From an uncultured Lachnospiraceae bacterium (GTDB lineage Bacteria; Bacillota; Clostridia; Lachnospirales; Lachnospiraceae), in assembly GCA_910580195.1 (NCBI GenBank), contig CAJTWA010000026.1:1-16157 (forward strand): a stretch of DNA of 16,157 bases, read 5' to 3'. Under the pieces are notes generated by a model that worked only from the letters and a program-made list of their open reading frames with translations, had not been told where the DNA came from and ran no database searches. Shown here piece after piece: positions 14,019 to 16,157 of this stretch; position 1 is the first letter of the stretch, and every line of letters begins with the position of its first letter. The translations under genes were made by a program, and so were the position numbers.

Positions 14019-15755
14019 ATGGAATGGAACGAAAGGATTACATATGACCCGAAGGAACTGATCCAGCTTATGGAACACAGGCTGGACAAGCTCCGGCTCT
14101 TTCAGTATGACGCCCGTTACCGGGAACTGTTAGGGCCTGTGTTTATAGAAAAGCTGGTTAGCTGGGAAAAGAATATCAAGGGCCGCCGGGACGACCCATT
14201 TACCATAGTAGTCTGCGGGGAGTTTAAGCGCGGCAAATCCAGCCTGATCAATGCATTGCTGGGGGAAGATGCCGTCACCACGAATGTTACCACCGAAACC
14301 GTGACGCTGAACCGCCTAAGCTATGGCAGCCATTCCAATGAAGCAGTCCTGCCCGGCGGGCGCAGGATGCGGCTTTCCGATGAAGAACTGGAGCGGAGGA
14401 ACCTAGAAAAGCTGGTGCAGCAGGCAGGCGGGAAAATCCAGCAGCTGGAACTGAAACGCCCCATCGGGCTGCTGCAGCAGGTTACCATCATAGACACGCC
14501 GGGGCTTGGGGATTCCCTGAAGGATTTCAGCAGCCTTGTGGGGCAGGCCTTGCAGCAGGCGGACGCTGTCATTTACGTATTTTCCGTCAGTTATCCCTTG
14601 TCACGGACGGAACAGTTTTTCCTGAAAACAGAGGTGCTGCCCCAGAAATACACAGATATTTTCTTAGTGGGGAATTATGCGGACATGCTGCGGAATGAAG
14701 AAGAATACGGCAGGATGCGGGAACTGCTCCTGCAAAAGACCAAAGATTTGCTGCCGGGCCTCACCCCATGGATGTTAAGCGCATTGGATGAAAGATGTGC
14801 CCAGCAGGGGCAGGAACGCCCCAATGCCCTGCTGGAAGGGCTGCTGGGGGAGCAGTTTGCAAAGTTTTTGGAAACCCTGCAGCGGCGGATTGGGGAACGG
14901 CGGGAGTTGGTGCTGCCAGACCGGATGCAGCGGATGTTCCAAGGGATGGAACAGGACCTGTCGGAAATTTTGTCCGCCATGGAGGAGGGGCTTGCCATGG
15001 AAAGCAAGGACGCCGGGCTTGCCATGGAAAAGCTGAAATCCCAATGGGAGCAGCAGGCCAAGGAGCAGGAGGAGGTCTTTGCCCGCTTGGACAGCAAAAT
15101 TTTGGGGCAGAAGGCAGAGGCTTACCAGCAGGTGGAAACCTTGCTTGGCAGGATGAGGGAGGAAGTGGACACCTTAGGGGACATGGAGGCAGAGGAAATC
15201 ACGAAATATTATACCTTTTACTGCATTGATACCTTACAGGAGGCCATGAACCGCTGCCTGGACCTTCATATGCAGGAGCTTTATGAGATGCTGGAGAGCC
15301 TTACAGGCGAGCCAGCCAAGGGGCTGCCGGAACTGGGGCACAGCAGGTATCAGTTCCGGTTTGCCCTTGACAACCGCACTTGGACAAAGGGGGACAACGT
15401 CAGCTACATGATTTCCAAGGTAAACGCTGGGTTTTTAAGCGTTGTCGCAGACGGGATTGCAGGGGCGATGCGCAAAAAGGAGATGGCGGGGAAAACGCCG
15501 GAGCTTTTGGGCAAAATCAAGGAACAGTACACCGGCCTGCATGTTTCCTGCCTGAAAGCCGTGGAAGGCCTTTACGGGAAAATGTCAGAGAACATGAAAA
15601 AGCAGTTGGACGGGTATTATGGCAGCAAGACCCAAGCGGCCAAAGAACAGGCCGAACAGTCCGCCATGGTTGCCCGCCAAGATGCAGGGAAGAAAGCAGA
15701 AATCCAAGAAGCAATTGCGCAGGTGTGGGAGATTTTGGGGGAAATAAAGCTATAA
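14019..15755 (+). CDS. Dynamin-like GTPase 3
   Basis: A 578-residue dynamin-family GTPase. It shows G1 GEFKRGKS (67-74), the switch-I region TTNVTTETVTLNRLSYG and G3 DTPGLGD (159-165). At the G4 position it reads NYAD (219-222) where NKxD is expected, so the lysine is replaced by tyrosine, as in protein 1. The C-terminal half (about 290-578) is helical, with coiled-coil-like stretches and no hydrophobic segment. Its G domain is more distant from proteins 1 and 2 than they are from each other. The ATG at 14019 follows a G/A-rich AGGGGAAAGCC, nine bases after the peptidase stop. The next gene begins 43 bp downstream with its own ribosome binding site. It probably works with the other two dynamins. 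Confidence 0.88.
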   Translation: MEWNERITYDPKELIQLMEHRLDKLRLFQYDARYRELLGPVFIEKLVSWEKNIKGRRDDPFTIVVCGEFKRGKSSLINALLGEDAVTTNVTTETVTLNRLSYGSHSNEAVLPGGRRMRLSDEELERRNLEKLVQQAGGKIQQLELKRPIGLLQQVTIIDTPGLGDSLKDFSSLVGQALQQADAVIYVFSVSYPLSRTEQFFLKTEVLPQKYTDIFLVGNYADMLRNEEEYGRMRELLLQKTKDLLPGLTPWMLSALDERCAQQGQERPNALLEGLLGEQFAKFLETLQRRIGERRELVLPDRMQRMFQGMEQDLSEILSAMEEGLAMESKDAGLAMEKLKSQWEQQAKEQEEVFARLDSKILGQKAEAYQQVETLLGRMREEVDTLGDMEAEEITKYYTFYCIDTLQEAMNRCLDLHMQELYEMLESLTGEPAKGLPELGHSRYQFRFALDNRTWTKGDNVSYMISKVNAGFLSVVADGIAGAMRKKEMAGKTPELLGKIKEQYTGLHVSCLKAVEGLYGKMSENMKKQLDGYYGSKTQAAKEQAEQSAMVARQDAGKKAEIQEAIAQVWEILGEIKL

Positions 15756-15798
15756 CAGAAAGAAGACGTATCACCGGAAGAATGGAAGGAGGGCTTTC

Positions 15799-16157
15799 AT
15801 GGCATCACTGATTGCAACCATTGCAGGCGCAGTGGTAATGGGAGGGGTTGTGGGATTAATCCCATATTTTGTAGGGAAGAAAAGAGGCTTGGAAAGCATG
15901 GGGCAGGTCTGCCTGATCCTCTGTATTCTGGGAAATTTTATCGCAGGGCTGTATTTGTCAATCCCTATCTGCCTGATATCCTTGGCCGTACTATTAATAA
16001 AAAAGGGGGTAAATGCCGATTCTGCACAGAAGGCTGCAGGCCCCCAGATACCGCAGCATGCGCCAACACAGGAAAATCCCATGCTGAGCCAAGAAAGCAG
16101 GGACAGCCAAGCGGGGATGCAATATCAAGCCAGCAGGGACAGCCAAGCGGGGATGCA
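15799..16157 (+). CDS. Small membrane protein with 12-residue repeats, 3'-truncated by window edge
   Basis: The frame is open from the ATG at 15799 to the window end (119 codons). AAGGAGGG precedes the ATG at a good distance. The N-terminal ~70 residues contain about three hydrophobic segments: LIATIAGAVVMGGVVGLIPY, then VCLILCILGNFIAGLYLSI, running into ICLISLAVLLI. A polar, Gln/Pro/Ala-rich tail follows, in which the 12-residue unit SRDSQAGMQYQA begins to repeat. A zinc-ribbon or other domain may follow beyond the edge. The family is not recognised. As the last visible gene of the dynamin operon it may be a membrane partner of the GTPases or a peptidase substrate; that is inference from position only. 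Confidence 0.8.
   Translation, partial: MASLIATIAGAVVMGGVVGLIPYFVGKKRGLESMGQVCLILCILGNFIAGLYLSIPICLISLAVLLIKKGVNADSAQKAAGPQIPQHAPTQENPMLSQESRDSQAGMQYQASRDSQAGM
16096..16157 (+). repeat. 36-bp in-frame tandem repeat inside the last gene
   Basis: The unit beginning AGCAGGGACAGCCAAGCGGG starts at 16096 and again at 16132 (period 36, identical over the 26 bases visible of the second copy). It encodes a 12-residue repeat and may continue past the window edge. Confidence 0.85.

Overview
The window looks like a chromosomal segment of a low- to mid-GC Gram-positive anaerobe, most likely a Lachnospiraceae-type Clostridium. The evidence is AGGAGG-type ribosome binding sites, a DUF6062 protein, a LysM/GH18 spore-lytic-type hydrolase and a sensory [FeFe]-hydrogenase. 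No species can be named from the sequence alone. The first ~1.15 kb is clearly more AT-rich than the rest and is the right end of an integrated element.

Layout. (1) 1-1205: a 5'-truncated tyrosine integrase, a perfect 10-bp tandem repeat that may be its arm-type binding site, and a tRNA 3'-end fragment that marks the attachment site; a large hairpin follows. (2) 1325-3150: a GNAT acetyltransferase (minus strand), a ~230-bp imperfect-palindrome element resembling a MITE, a gene-poor stretch, and a small Dabb-domain protein. (3) 3087-7961: a LysM-GH18 hydrolase (minus), a soluble hydrogenase-domain chemoreceptor fusion, a DUF6062 protein, and a duplicated-domain DUF305 protein (minus). (4) 8050-16157: a small serine recombinase, then a co-directional operon of dynamin-like GTPase 1, dynamin-like GTPase 2, M48 metallopeptidase, dynamin-like GTPase 3 and a small membrane protein that runs off the window.

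The most interesting structure lies between the recombinase and the first dynamin gene. Two copies of a 14-bp sequence, each symmetric about a central GT/AC dinucleotide, lie in inverted orientation about 115 bp apart (centres 8773/8774 and 8888/8889). Between them is a promoter (TTGCAA, 17 bp, TATAAT) that at present points away from the dynamin operon. The left copy also forms the core of a strong terminator. Inversion would turn the promoter toward the operon, about 50 bp from its start codon, and break up the terminator. I infer a phase-variable (inverton) ON/OFF switch, flipped by the adjacent serine recombinase, controlling a three-dynamin plus metallopeptidase membrane system; the depicted orientation would be OFF or low. 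This is a hypothesis from sequence geometry, not a demonstrated fact.

A second theme is tandem duplication around gene 3' ends. Repeats of 57-58 bp, 66 bp and a degenerate ~67 bp straddle the stop codons of the hydrogenase-chemoreceptor, dynamin 2 and GH18 genes, and a 36-bp in-frame repeat occurs in the last, partial gene.
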